Shown: positions 32,690-44,775, counted from the stretch's first letter. The stretch is DNA of 64,000 nucleotides from Asterias rubens (GCF_902459465.1 NC_047065.1:3778309-3842308); one strand, 5' to 3'. The notes: a model not told the origin generated them from the sequence alone. Program-made: numbers and translations.

Positions 32690-32817
32690 AGTCTGACATT
32701 TTTCATGCCTATTTTACTGTTAAATTTCGCTGCCAATATTTGTATAGTCAACATGTAATTTTTGTAATTTGTTTTGTTATTGGTCTTAAAGATGCCGAGT
32801 GCCTGTGAACTGGAATT

Positions 32818-33200
32818 TAAAGGCAGTGGACACTTTTAATTACTAAAAACAATTATTACCATAAAAACCTTTCTTGATTACGAGTAATGGGGAGAGGTTG
32901 ATAGTTTAATACATTGTGAGACACAGCTCCCTCTGCAGTCACGTATGTGTAGTTTTCGAGAAAGTAATTTTCCACGATTTTCATTTTGAGACCTCAGATT
33001 TAGAATTTGAGGTATCGCAATCAAGCATGTGAAAGTACACAACTTCGTGTGACAAGGGTGTTTTTTTCTTTCATTATTATCTTGCAACTTCGACGACCGA
33101 TTGAGCTCAAATTTTCACAGGTTTGTTATGCATATGCTGAGATAGACCAACTGTGAAGACTATAGTCTTTGACAATTACCAATAGTGTCCAGTGTCTTTA
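32818..33200. mobile_element. Family A hairpin element, copy 6
   Basis: Ends TTTAAAGGCAGTGGACACTT and AATAGTGTCCAGTGTCTTTA. It lies between the two candidate TBC1D31 poly(A) signals. Confidence 0.85.
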
Positions 33201-33343
33201 ATATAATACAGACAAACTTTTTGTATTTGAATAACAGAACAAATCTAACGCGACTGTAGAGTCAAACCTTGAAATGTTTATGTATATACATGTATAGGGA
33301 TGTACATAGTGTATACATATAGTTAAATGTGTGAGTGCTCATA

Positions 33344-33349
33344 AATAAA
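33344..33349 (+). terminator. Candidate TBC1D31 poly(A) signal (distal)
   Basis: AATAAA in CATAAATAAAACACTG, 30 bp from a minus-strand AATAAA at 33379-33384 that would serve the convergent gene. Confidence 0.4.
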
Positions 33350-33378
33350 ACACTGACAATAACTAGTCAACTTAAATA

Positions 33379-33384
33379 TTTATT
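33379..33384 (-). terminator. Candidate RNF212 poly(A) signal
   Basis: Minus-strand AATAAA (plus-strand TTTATT in AAATATTTATTTC), 1.4 kb after the stop codon at 34759. Another lies near 33747-33752. The choice between them is open. Confidence 0.3.
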
Positions 33385-33570
33385 TCAAAGTGGTGTGTTC
33401 CTTAAATCAAATATACAACTTTTTACAAATTAAAAGATACCCATAAAATATCCCCCAACATTACAGCATGTCTACTTGGATTTCTTATGTCATAGAAGGC
33501 ATCAAAACCTGTATAAATTTTTCAGCTTAAAATTTAAAACCAACTTGAGTTTACTTATAGATAACCATCG

Positions 33571-33750
33571 GGCCCAATTTCATAATTTTCATAATAATGC
33601 TAACTGTAAGCATAAAATCAGCGCTAACGAAATTACAACATCTGCATGTTTTACAAGTTGGCATTGAAGAACTTTTGCTTTTGGTGTACTTCAGGTTGCT
33701 AAACGAATTTCTGGTTTCAAAGCTAGCGCAGAAATCCAGACCTCGGTTTA
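33571..33750. mobile_element. Family C element, diverged
   Basis: GGGCCCAATTTCATAATTTT at the left, TAACTGTAAGCATAAAATCA inside, and GCTAGCGCAGAAATCC near the right. Confidence 0.5.
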
Positions 33751-33835
33751 TTATATTTCCATATGGAGTTTGCACGGCTGCCAACTCTCCCTGATTCTCC
33801 AGAGTTTCCTGAAATTAAACCAATCTTGCCAGCAG

Positions 33836-33974
33836 TCGATTTCACAAAGAGTTGGGGCTCGTCTATTCTCGAGTTAGGAATCTTAAGGTCTGCATACTAC
33901 AGTGCAGGGTTGGGACTCGTCCCAAGTCCTAAGACTAGTCTTAAGTTAGGGAGAGTTTTGTGAAATCGACGGCT
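33836..33974. mobile_element. Family E hairpin element
   Basis: Ends CGATTTCACAAAGAGTTGGG and GAGAGTTTTGTGAAATCGAC. Its internal TACTACAGTGCAGGGTTGGG is shared with the copy at 11222. Confidence 0.75.
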
Positions 33975-34758
33975 GGTTCCTGATGAACAAATTTGTAAAT
34001 CTGCTGGATTATGACAATTTGTTCTGTATTATGTTGAATAATGTAACTCAAAATATCTCCCTGATTATTGTACAGATCTCCTGATTGCAGGATACAAATG
34101 TTGGCAGCCAGCGTTTTTTGCCCATATTTGATAATTTTAGACTATAATATTAGTTCTGTACAGCTTGAAAAGTTTGAACATAACTCCAGTTTGAACAATA
34201 TCAGCAGTGCAACTTATGCTCTAGTATTTTACCTGAAAATAACAGTAGTACACTTTTTTCGAAGGTTTTTTTTTTTTAAATGGAAGCGGTCATCCATTAA
34301 TCGTTGAAACTATCTTGACGGAGCATCCAAAGAAAGTTATCACAAACTTGTGATGCGACATCAAACTCTTCTTATTTCTGGGAAAATGAATGTTGGATTA
34401 AAGTAAGAACTTTGCTGTGCATGTTCATTGTTTCATTATCATTTCATATCTAAGCTGGTGGCAGGATGACTTCAATTGATAACAGGTTTCTGATTCGGTG
34501 TCCAAAGTAAGATGCTATTAAGTTTAATCATTGTGGCTAGTGTCTCCTTGCTCTATGACAAAAGTAAGTGCTGTCCTGCCAATGGCCTACCATTTTTGTT
34601 GTCAAACTAAACGTTAAGCTATGGTGCGCGTTTATATAACTGCTTACTGTCTGTCTGTAACAGCTCAAACACAAAGTAGAATGTCAGAAATGTGACTCCC
34701 AAAATGGTGCAACCAAGATTTAGAATGTGGTGACGTCTGTGATTTAGCCAAAAGGTTG

Positions 34759-37700
34759 TTATGACTTGGGAGGCCTATGCTGACTACTGGGAGGTGTAGA
34801 TCTGTTGACCAAACAAATAAATAATTAAACTACTTGAAAATAGAGTTGAAATAATTCCCTTACCCCCAATAAAGGAAAAAAAAACAATAAAAGCTCTTTC
34901 CCATTAAAGCCTGTGGGGGAACTAGATTGTTTTTATAAAAGTAATTTTATATTAATACAATTTTAAAATTTTAAAGTGTTTGTAGTTGCTGGGCACCTCT
35001 GAAAAATAGTGTTTCACTGAGAGGTTTTCCCTGGGTAAATACTAAATAAATAAAATAAATAAATTAATTAATGAAGCCTTGGAAGCCTTTCACTTTTATA
35101 TGAATCCGCCTACACAAACTTTAAGTTAACATGTCTGCTAACTTATGTGAAGATTTTCAATTCTCTGCGACACAAGTAGAAACAAATTGTGTGTTTTTGT
35201 AAAAAGAACATACGGGATTTGTAATGCATTTATGCAACATTTGAAAACTGAAGTGTAAAAGTTGGCCTCATTTCATGCAGTCTGGCCCAAAAATACTCTG
35301 CCCATTTCTGGGCTACTTATTTTTGCTAGCTTATTTGGTGATGTTTGACAGTTTCAGAGCCAACACGCCTCCTAAAAGAGGTTTACACTTATTTTCTACA
35401 CCACCACTTAAATACAAGAATACAACGAGCAGAATGTAGAATACTTACAAAACGGGCCTCTTGGGGGTGTAGTTAAGCTGTTGACAAAATATAATAAGCA
35501 ATCACTTTGAATATCAACGTCCATCCAAACGATAAAGCTATAATGGTCAAGTGTATTGCTAACAAACACAGCTGTCAAGTTCAGGGCCCAATTTCATAGA
35601 GATGCTAAGATTACTGTGTGAGTTTCCATTTCATAGCGCTGTTCACCGCAGGAACACAAAAAGCCATGCTAACCTGCCGGGTGCTTACTGTGTGAAAATG
35701 AAGGACAAATCCACAGTGAACGTGCAAGCAGGCTGCCTAATTTTCTTGCTAGCATGTGAAATAAGCTCAGACTTAAGCAAATTTGTCCTCTATAGTTAGA
35801 ATGAAAATATTCTTTGGCCCCCCAGTTCTCGAACTCACACTGCTGATCAGAAACACCAGAGCTTTTGAGTCTTTTATTTTAATTTTGATTAACGTACCTG
35901 GATGTGATATCCTCCAGAGCTGTGCGACGCTTGACTACTGGAGCTTGGGGTAGTACTACCTACAGAATCCAAGTCAACAATAAAATGAAATGTAGCTACC
36001 GGGCAACCTCGGTAGTCTAGTTGGTAAGACACTGCTCTTGATCTGCAAGGGTCGTGGGTTCGAATCCCACCCGAGTAATATGCCTGTGACATTTTTTTCA
36101 CAGGATTCGGGAAAGTACTGAGTATACAGTGCTAACACACATCAGTGTATGGGTAAAAACCAAAAATAAAATGAAATCGGTCTTTAGTGCTAAGAGTTTG
36201 AAATGGTTGGGGAACCGTGAGCCTCCATGCTACAGAAAGGCCATTCCTGCCAAAACTACAACTGAGTTTATTTGCTCATCAAATAGATGAAAAGGATAGC
36301 TAAATAAGATTGCCCATTTGTACATGTTGCTGTTATCGGACTTACTTTGGGATGATGCATCGTAGTAAGGTGAAGTCAGAGCACTGCCTGGTGTAGAGAA
36401 ACCTCGTCTTATGTAAACAAATAAAATGTAAAAAAAAGTGAATAATTTCATAATTATAATTATTATGCATTTGGTGCTCGAAATGTGGCATTTTGCACTC
36501 CCCTTCTATAACGACTTCATTTTCTGTAAATCTCAGGATCTCTTCTACAGGATTTGGGGAAAAGGGGTATTTCTCTCTTATCTTATTGTTATTACTTTGT
36601 ATTTATGAAAATTAAACCAATGAGTTAATGAATGAGTGAATTTAACTACTGTAGCTCGCAAGCTTGAGAGGAAAAAAGAGTGCTTGCGTGCTATGTGAAC
36701 CAGTAACACCCAGGGTTAACTCTTCCATGATAAATGTTGTGTTTTTTGAGGTAAACTAAACATGCATAACAACTTTGTAGTCGGAGAGTAAGACTCAAGT
36801 TCAAAACTCCTGAATAAGGAGACAGATGAATAAATTGCAGCTGGTAAGGTTCAACAATAAAACAGAAGCAAAACTGTCATTGGGAATTAAAGAAGCCTGA
36901 AATGGAAAGGATCGCAATCGATATCCATCCATACATACCTGGAGGCCGCTGGACTAACATTCATAGGGGAGTCCGAACGTCGACCAGGTGTAGAAATCTC
37001 CATCACTCCACCCAGAGAATTAGCAGATCTTAAAAACAGGGTTCAACAATGAGTTCAAAAGGTTGACCCAAATTTGGCATTAAACGATTAAGAACATTTC
37101 TATTTCCACTGGACAGGATGCCAGTCCATCATAGGTTACTCCCCAGCTGTGTTAAGCCCGGTTCAAACTTCCTGCGAATGCTTCGCGCGAAGGGAAATTT
37201 CTTGCGTCACAGTTGGAAAAAACAGAGCGTATTGATTATTGCGTCACCACAATTCGCTTCGCATTCGCAGGAAGTATGAACAGAGCTTTAGTTTTTTGAT
37301 AAAGATTGTAAAATCTTACCTGAATAATGTGCCAGATGGTGTCAAAGTCATGTTGGCATGGGGAGTGTTTGGCGTCCCAACAGTTCCTAAAACATGCACA
37401 CAAGAAGTAGTCATTTAAATTGCTGAAACCTCAACAGTCAGAGAAAATATAGCACTAGACCACTGGCCAACACTAGTGATTTTATCATCGGGCCAGTAGA
37501 CTTCTGACCATAAAAACCTGGCAGTCTGTACTTGAAGAATAACACCGCACTGCATTTCAATTTGAACTGATAAATACAAAAATCATTCAATTTCAGTTTG
37601 TTTCTTTGTATCTTAATTTATCGATTTGTACATTTGTATGCCATTGTAAAGCGACATAAATCTAAACTAAAATTATTACCCAAAAGAATTAAAAAAAACC

Positions 37701-40700
37701 AGCTCAAATGTGAAACTGTGTAGATAGTGTTATTCTCATTTTGATTCTAGTATTGTAACAAATTCTCTGTTCCAGTAAAGGTTTTGGACTAAAGGCCCTG
37801 CAATCTTGTGGATCCCCCACCCCCTAAAAAAATAAAACATGTTGAGCATTATGAGACCAAAGGGAAAACAAGGTGTGAAAAAAACCTTAACAAGTGAGCT
37901 TTGTCTTCAGAAAGTGATACTGAATGAAACAGTGGAGCTTATTTGTACATTATGTGCTCTCTGTGGTATGGTAATTTTTGTTAAAACTGCTTGCTTAAGC
38001 CTCTACAGCTCAATGGGTTGACAATCTTTAAAACTGAGTTTGTAAATACTCACCTATTCTGCCATTAACAGGGGGACCACGAATGCTGTATCTTGCTGGT
38101 CCAGGAGGCGTTCTGGCAACAGGGTTAGGTGACTTTGGTTGCTGCTGTAAAATAAAAAAACTCAGTAGTACATTCAAATCTCTTAAATTTTTGCTGATAA
38201 GCTTAGCAACAAACATGGCTTTTAACAAAAACAATTTAGCAGATTACAAAAGATAAATCATTAAAAAAGTTATCAAAAGTTATAACTATTAGTTTTCAGC
38301 GAAATTTTTATCGTGGTTTGCAAATTGTTGTTTAAAGAAAGACCCCACCACTCTGCATCGGTTGAAGTACTGCTTTAACTTTTGCAGTTGGATTAATCGA
38401 GCAGAACTGGGGTGCACATAATATGAATGCATTACACAACACAATCAGATTGTGCCAATCGTACTTACAGATGATGGTGTTTTCGATGATGCGTCACCAT
38501 GCCGATGAACTCTGCAATTGAATTAAAAATAATGATGTATATAATGCCAAGGCACAGCAAAGAATTTAAATAAAAAAACAGATTTTCAAAAATATATCTT
38601 TAAAAAAAAAAGGCTAACACTTTTTGAAATGAAATTTTCAGTGGTTGGTTTTGTTGAATATATCTATGTATAATAATAACCAACCGGTTCCAAAAACCAA
38701 AGCTATACTTTCCCTTTAATTCAGGATAGTTTAGACAATCAGAAATGTCTTTTAATCCTAGAGTTTGGGAAAATCAAATTTGTCCAAACCTATTGGGTGA
38801 GTAGGGTGAGGAAGTCCTACCGACAGGCTGAGAGGAACTCTGATGGACTGAAAGAAGAAAGTGAATATTGATCATTGATGTGAACAAAATATAAACAGAA
38901 CAAAAATCCAATAACTACTGCTCTAGAAATGCAAGGTTTGTGGGTTCGAATCCCACCCGAGTAAATATGCCTGTGATATTTTTTCACAGACTCAGGAAAG
39001 TACTGAGTATACAGTGCTAACACACATTGTTGTATGTGTAAAAAAAAAAAAAGTAATAACAATCCAATAACAAAAATAAATGAATAAACGAGTATGGAAG
39101 CTGCGAGTTGTACTTAATTTTGATTGGGAGTAAGGTGTGGTATATGTAAATACCAAGTCGTTAGAACTATGTCATAAAAGGACAATCAGGGGTGAGATAT
39201 ATTTAAAGGAACATTGCAGAATTGGTAAGAAACAAAAATCATGAAGATTACAGATTAACATAAAACTTCACGGTCTTAATGATGATGATAGTTGAAAACA
39301 TCCCTTGAAATATTTCTGTCTAAAATGTCATATTTGATGAGATGTCATAATCTAACTTCGCGTTTGGAGTTTATCGCTCAGTGAGCGTTTTGTTCATTTT
39401 CATTTTGGCATCGATGCAATGCAAAATTTGTAATCGGTTTTTCACTATTCTCTTGTGATCCAGATGGCCGATCGATCTCAAACTTCCACAGGTTTGTCAG
39501 TGTATGTATATGGTGATTACAAAAAGTGCTTCACACTGCCAGTAACAGTAAACTCTACCCTATTCTACTTTCTACTCTTTCCTCAAAAGGCAAAACTGAT
39601 CACCATCAGACAATCTCCTTTAAAAAAACAATAAATGTGAAAAACTTCTATCGAGAGCCTGAATTACTTGTTCAAAATAAAATAACTAGAATTGGAATAA
39701 AGTGAATCTTAATTCCACCAATGCAATGTCACAGACCCTTTCATTTATTTTCGGTTGAACAAATAAAAATGGACTAAAATGGAATTTTAACCTGCAACCT
39801 TGGTTAACATACCAGGGGTGGATTTCACAAAGAGTTATGACTAGTCTTATCTCGAGTTAGGACGAGTTACTAGACCTAACTTAGGACTAGCCGTATGTTT
39901 TTGATATCTCTTAGGACTAGTCCTAAGTTAGGACTAGTCCTAACTCTTTGTGAAATCGACCCCAGTGCTCTAGAAACTGAGCTGTCTATGGCCCTTTGTT
40001 TGCTAGAATCCCTATATCTTTGTTAGGGGGTGCCAGTCGTCAGAAGCCATAAGACCTGTGACTGCCATTAATTATGGCCTCTGATCACATGCTCGCATTT
40101 ACAATGAACTTACTCAAATTGTGTACAGGTGCCGGAGCGCTTGAACTGACCATAATCCGTCCTGGTGTACCCGGTCTAAATAATAAAATATGATGAACAA
40201 AAAAAATAATAATTGGCCTTGTTTGATTAAAAATATCTTTAAAACATCATCAAATTCAAATTGGTAAACTATATTAGAATTGTGAAAAAGTTGTTACAAT
40301 TTGCAGATAGATCATTCTCCGTATATGGCCCCAAAATGTGGAATAAGCCTCCAACACAGATCAGAAATGCCGGCTCACTAACCTCATTCAAGACACTCTT
40401 TAACCTGTTCCAGCAGGCTTACTAACCATTCAACTGTGCCTCAGTGCCTTAGAACAAACTCTTGATGTTGGCACTCTACAAATGACCTTTAAATGATTGA
40501 TTGATTGTCTCCTTCCTTATAGCAATTTTAGCAAAGAAGATGGCTGTGCAGTGTTTTCTGCATATAACAGCTTTATGAAGTTGGTCCTGGTTACAGTTAC
40601 TGGTTGTAGGTAGCAAGCACGCTGCCAGTTAATCAAAAATCACCTGTGGCTGTGTACACTCTTTGGTGTACCACCCGATCCACTTAAAACACGTCTTAAT

Positions 40701-43001
40701 GTGGCATTCTCCTCTTGAAGACGTCGTAACTCTCTGTAAACGAAAATATAGATTTTGAAGATTTAAACTAAATACCCCTTGTTTTAGTAAGACTTTAACA
40801 TAAAATATTATTGGATGAAAAGGTTGCATACCTTTCCATATCCGTTGCTTGTCCGTGCTGTCTCTTTAAAATCTGTGTCATTGATGCCATCTTAGAATCC
40901 TGTATTGTCAAGAAAGGATTTAAAAATCAGTTGGGTTATCATTTTATAAAAAAGCTTACACATGATGCCTTAATATAGAAGATCTAAACACAATAAATAG
41001 TTTGGATGAATGAGAGACTTTTGATAGTATTTTATATGGGATTTGACGCTATTTGACTCAGAAAAAAAGATCCCTGAGTTGAAAGTTTGAGGTGCTAGAC
41101 CACACAACCGTGACACCCAAGTTGAAGTTTTTGTATAATGTTTATTGTCAATTCACCTTTTCTCTGTTGTGAGCTGCCAACCTCTTATTGTGACTCGCCT
41201 GAAACTCCAACACCTAGGTAGAAAAGAGAAATAACAAATAAAGACCAAAACAAAAATAAATTCATCAATAGTTCTAGGTCAAATTTAGTTTGGGCTGACC
41301 TGACCGAATTTTTTTTAGGTATTTTTACAAATTTGAGAAAGTTACAAGATTTCAAAGTAAGGTGTTGCACAAACAAATACTGCATTGTTAGTGTTAGTGT
41401 TAGTGACCATCACAGGAACGTAAAAACACTGTGGGTTGATAAACTGATGTAAATTCAATAAAGCACACAGTTTTTTCTTGTTTCAACATTTTTTGGAGGG
41501 GAATTTAATTGAACATTTTAAAAAGTGAAAAATTAAAAAAAAAAATCGGTCGGACAAGAACAAAGAACAAACAAATATTTTTGTTTGTGGCCTTAAAACC
41601 ACTTAATAAATGGCTTACCTGTACCAGTTGTTTCTGCTGTTTCCTTAAAATGTTGACCGGCTCTTGAAAGAATATCTCTACTTCCGGCTTCAACTAAGAA
41701 TAAGAATATCAATCTTTAAGAAAAACAATCGAGAGGGATGTGATTTGAAGATTGTTAAGAATCCTGCAAATGGTTTCCAAGCCTTGAACCCAGATCCTTC
41801 CTGATGTTACCTTTCGAGAAGTTTAAATAATCAGTGCATCACCTACACCAAAATAAATAAGAAAAACAAAATTGCCCCCCCCCCCGGAAAATAATTCCTA
41901 ACCTGCATAACACAGATATGGAAAGCTGACACCCATGCATATTTAGATCTAGTGTTCAATGGGTCTGTTAGACCGGTCCTAATGCACTTGACTGCTTGGC
42001 CACAACCCTCAATTATTGTTTATTCATAAATACCTCAGTTTTGCTATTCCTATTGGTGGAGAGCGCGTCACGTGGGTGTGTATAAACCTTTGTTTATAAC
42101 CAGTAAAGAGTGTTGGAACATGGGCGTGACACGCGACCTTGCACCACCAAGGCAGTTTCTTCATTCCTATTGGTAGAGAGCAACGGCTGAAACAGTTGTG
42201 CCACATCACGCGATACGCGCACAGCATTCTCTTATAATAATAAGGAGTTGTTTACCCGAGGGCGGCGGAGGGCCTTACCATTTCATAGCTGGAGGGGTGT
42301 TGTGTTGAAAGAAATCATTGAACAATTTTATTATAATTTTTGCATTTACTTTACTTTATCACCAAAAGTGATGATGTTTTTTGACCGAAAAGGTATTTAT
42401 GAATGGGAATCAAAGTGTGTTGAATCGGTTTTCAACTAGTGGTTTAAACCCGCCGAGGCCTGGTTCTTTATAATTTACCTCGAGTTCGTCTCGGTAAAAT
42501 TATCAAGAACCAGGCCTCTTTGGGATTAAACCACTAGTTGAAAACCTCTTCACCACACATTGATTCCCTTATTAAATGCAGGTCCATGAGAAATGAAATA
42601 AAGTAATACTGTACCTTTTCCGATAAAGATATTATTGTGCACTGATTTCCACATACAGGACATTGAAGCGTTGTCTCTAAAAATCAACAAGAATTAACTT
42701 TCATGAAATTCTTTAAGCAATTAACAGACCTTGTATGCAATATCTTTTGCCTCCCGAGCAATTTAAAAATAGTGAAAGTTGGTTAATTTAATTAAATATT
42801 GACATTGTAAGGAGGCTTCAAAAACATTAAAAGAAATTCAAATAGTTAGGCTATTAATTAATGAAGAAACAATTTAACAAAGCCCTCACTTTCGTTTAGA
42901 CATTCACTGCAAAAGATGTGTCCACAGCTCGTCAGATAGAATTTGCGTGGGTCAACACCCGGCCGGTGAAAACAGGTATTGCAGTGCACCCAGTCCGTCA
43001 T
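34759..43001 (-). CDS. RNF212: RNF212/Zip3-family RING-finger SUMO-ligase-like meiotic protein
   Basis: Exons in transcript order: 43001-42890, 42676-42615, 41693-41619, 41213-41157, 40899-40832, 40733-40644, 40175-40114, 38847-38790, 38511-38469, 38144-38054, 37386-37320, 37028-36939, 36407-36346, 35959-35898, 35477-35449, 34801-34759. Length is 356 aa; vertebrate RNF212 and RNF212B are about 300. The N-terminal C3HC4 RING uses C7, C10, C26, H28, C31, C34, C43 and C46. Then come LKPEVEIFFQEP (matches RNF212B LKPQEKMFFKSP) and VLEFQASHNKRLAAHNREK (matches RNF212 ILEFQEKHRKRLLAFYREK), a coiled coil to about 150, and a Ser/Pro-rich tail containing GPARYSIRGPPVNGRIG. Family members sit on the synaptonemal complex and stabilise recombination sites that become crossovers. 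Matching both vertebrate paralogues suggests a pre-duplication form (inference). It is head-to-head with AARS1. Confidence 0.92.
35583..35795. mobile_element. Family C/D-like element, diverged
   Basis: Begins CAGGGCCCAATTTCATAGAG. Inner TACTGTGTGAGTTTCCATTT and GAAAATGAAGG with CTTACTGTGTG arms are atypical for either family, so it may be a separate variant. Confidence 0.45.
35821..35875 (-). mobile_element. S1 SINE head fragment, reverse
   Basis: CGAACTCACACTGCTGATCA and GAAACACCAGAGCTTTTGAG, adjacent to RNF212 exon 14. Confidence 0.5.
35999..36170 (+). mobile_element. S2 tRNA-derived SINE, full length
   Basis: Head GGTAGTCTAGTTGGTAAGAC, then GTGGGTTCGAATCCCACCCG. The ends CTCGG and CCGAG pair. 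The body is GAAAGTACTGAGTATACAGT and GCTAACACACATCAGTG, and it ends AAAATAAAATGAAAT. It lies in RNF212 intron 13, 40 bp from exon 14. Confidence 0.75.
37148..37292. mobile_element. Short hairpin element
   Basis: GTTCAAACTTCCTGCGAATG and CATTCGCAGGAAGTATGAAC form the arms, with TTGCGTCA and TGCGTCAC inside. It lies in RNF212 intron 11. Confidence 0.75.
38905..39062 (+). mobile_element. S2 SINE, 5'-truncated
   Basis: Retains GTGGGTTCGAATCCCACCCG and GAAAGTACTGAGTATACAGT and ends in an A-rich run at 39041-39052. It lies in RNF212 intron 7, about 60 bp upstream (in transcription) of exon 8. Confidence 0.7.
39190..39540. mobile_element. Probable diverged hairpin element
   Basis: Starts TTTAAAGGAACATTGCAG, like the 10014 element. 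The interior GATCGATCTCAAACTTCCAC and TTTGTCAGTGTATGTAT follow the layout of family A right halves. Its right end cannot be matched to its left end. Confidence 0.35.
39819..39965. mobile_element. Family E hairpin element, best copy
   Basis: Ends GGTGGATTTCACAAAGAGTT and AACTCTTTGTGAAATCGACC. TTAGGACTAG units face each other across a TTTTTGATATCTC centre. Confidence 0.85.
42405..42569. repeat. Long imperfect palindrome
   Basis: GGGAATCAAAGTGTGTTGAA, TTTTCAACTAGTGGTTTAAA and GAGGCCTGGTTCTT are mirrored by AAGAACCAGGCCTC, TTAAACCACTAGTTGAAAA and TGATTCCC around a centre near CTCGAGTTCGTCTCG. It lies in RNF212 intron 2. Confidence 0.85.
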
Positions 43002-43112
43002 TGTTTCATCTAAAACAGTAGTAAAAACAAACAAATAATGACACAAAAAAGGTTAAAATGTAGATTTGAGGCATTGCATGATGAGGTAGGTATAAGTGTA
43101 TGATTGGTTTGC

Positions 43113-43203
43113 AGTAAACACTACTCCTAGAACTATTTTGGTTTCGTCCGGCTATCGATAGCCGGACGAAACCGAAATATTTCTAGGAGTAAGTAAACAC
43201 TAC
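43113..43203. repeat. 67-bp hairpin flanked by 12-bp direct repeats
   Basis: AGTAAACACTAC occurs at 43113-43124 and again at 43192-43203. Between them, TCCTAGAACTATTTTGG and TTTCGTCCGGCTAT fold onto ATAGCCGGACGAAA and CCGAAATATTTCTAGGA. The layout looks like a target-site duplication around a very small element. Confidence 0.85.
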
Positions 43204-43659
43204 GTGCACTACGTCTTGTGTAGAAACAAGGGTTACAAGAGCACAACTTATAAATAATAATTAGGTTCCTAACTAAAGACTGGCGGTTTTTAAAATTAGT
43301 GCCGGCCCTGCCCCTGCCAGAGGCCGAATCAAATTTGTATTTTTTTAGGCCTATCGATAATAATGTCAATTTTACAAAATACAAAATAAATACTTAAAAG
43401 TCTTAATTAAAATAGTCGCAGCAAAGAAACTACTCACATCAACACGCACAAAATAACAATAAATAGAACCAATTGTTAAAGAAAAACCCCAGCCAGATAA
43501 AATCGATACTGGGTCTACTGCAGACTGTCTGTTCGTGTGACACCATTCTTCAAATCAATCAACAAACATGAAACAACAAAACAATTACAACAAGGGAGTC
43601 AAGAAAATTGAATTATGGCTATGCACAAAATATCCCAGATTCTACCCTGCACTTGGTTG

Positions 43660-43660
<1 letters not shown>

Positions 43661-43691
<31 letters not shown>

Positions 43692-44030
43692 TCTTATATA
43701 GCGCATTTCACAATAAACCGTATCAATGCGCTTTACATATAGTCCCCTGGTCATTGGGCCAATAAACATCCCTTTAATCTTTCTCAGCTCCCATTAGGGA
43801 GTATACAGCCCCGAGCTGCCGTGGCGCTCCGAAAGCTTTTCATTCACAATATCAACCTCTACCCTCGCAGGTACCCATTTATACCCCTGGGTGAAGAGAA
43901 GCAATTATAGTAAAGTATCTTGCTCAAGGACACAAGTGTCACGACCGGGATTTGAACCCACACTCCGGTGAATTAGCACCAGAACTTGAATTCGATGCTC
44001 TTAGTCTTAACCACTCGGCCGTGACACTCT
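43661..44030 (-). mobile_element. S1 SINE, reverse, full length
   Basis: The tail is an AAT run (43662-43686) then TTCTTATATAGCGCATTTCA. The body is CAGGTACCCATTTATACCCC. The head ends CTTAACCACTCGGCCGTGAC at 44025. Confidence 0.8.
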
Positions 44031-44152
44031 ACATAATCAATATAGTCAAACATAGCATGTATGGTCGCTCCGAAAATTAGGCCTAATCACACGGTCACAA
44101 AATAAGTCCGTCCAAAGGAACTTTATTTAGTAGTGGGAATAAAAGCACTGAC

Positions 44153-44460
44153 CTGACGTCCATTGGTTGCAAGTTTCACCAGATGCAAATTTCAATTTCT
44201 CGTCCACCTTTGCGAGATTTGACGAGACTTTCTATTTCATCATCTTCAGTGGTACTCGGTGAGTGTGTTTCAGAAACGAGAAGTAGTTTGGTGACCAGCG
44301 TATGATCGCTCGAGCGAAGACATGTGTCATTTTCTTCACACGTCCGTAGTGCATCTGCAATGAATACACCGTGTAAATCCGACACACATTGAGTTGTTGC
44401 ACATCAACAACATTAGATCCTGCCGACTGCCGTATTGTGAGTTTGTTATGATGTTTTTCG
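44153..44460 (-). other. RNF212: Probable RNF212 5' untranslated exon
   Basis: A donor CAG|GTCAGT at 44153/44152 could join to the acceptor at 43010, whose exon begins eight bases before the RNF212 ATG. Upstream ATGs in the exon (for example ATG GAC GTC AGA TGA across the junction) are in other frames. The frame of the main ORF has a TAG upstream, so the MTDW start stays the first usable one. The 5' edge is arbitrary. Confidence 0.35.
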
Positions 44461-44775
44461 AGCATTTTTTTGTCAGTTAATCAAGACTTTATTTCAATAC
44501 TGTCGAATACGATTATTTAGCTATCATGTGGGTAGACATTTGTTAACGTGCTTTTTGGGATTAATTTGACCTAAATAAAAATAATAAAAAATAAAATAAT
44601 AATTATAATATTAATAATAATAATACTAATTAATAGGCCCTACCACAGTACCAGTACTACTACTAACTAAACTATTATTAGTATTAAAATTTTGATAAAT
44701 TAATTAAATAATAAAGATGTCAATATTTTGGCATAGGCCTATGTCAAGCTTGTCGAAATTTCATGATAAGTAAAA

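Noticed and set aside
38790..38821. Earlier donor (GTAGGA at 38820) for RNF212 exon 8
   Set aside because: It leaves phase 1, which would force exon 9 and exon 10 into frames with a stop. The donor at 38789 gives phase 2 and an open Ser/Pro-rich frame.
44176..44465. Minus-strand ORFs of 69 and 77 codons upstream of RNF212
   Set aside because: They lie in the proposed 5' untranslated exon, are out of frame with the RING ORF and resemble nothing known.
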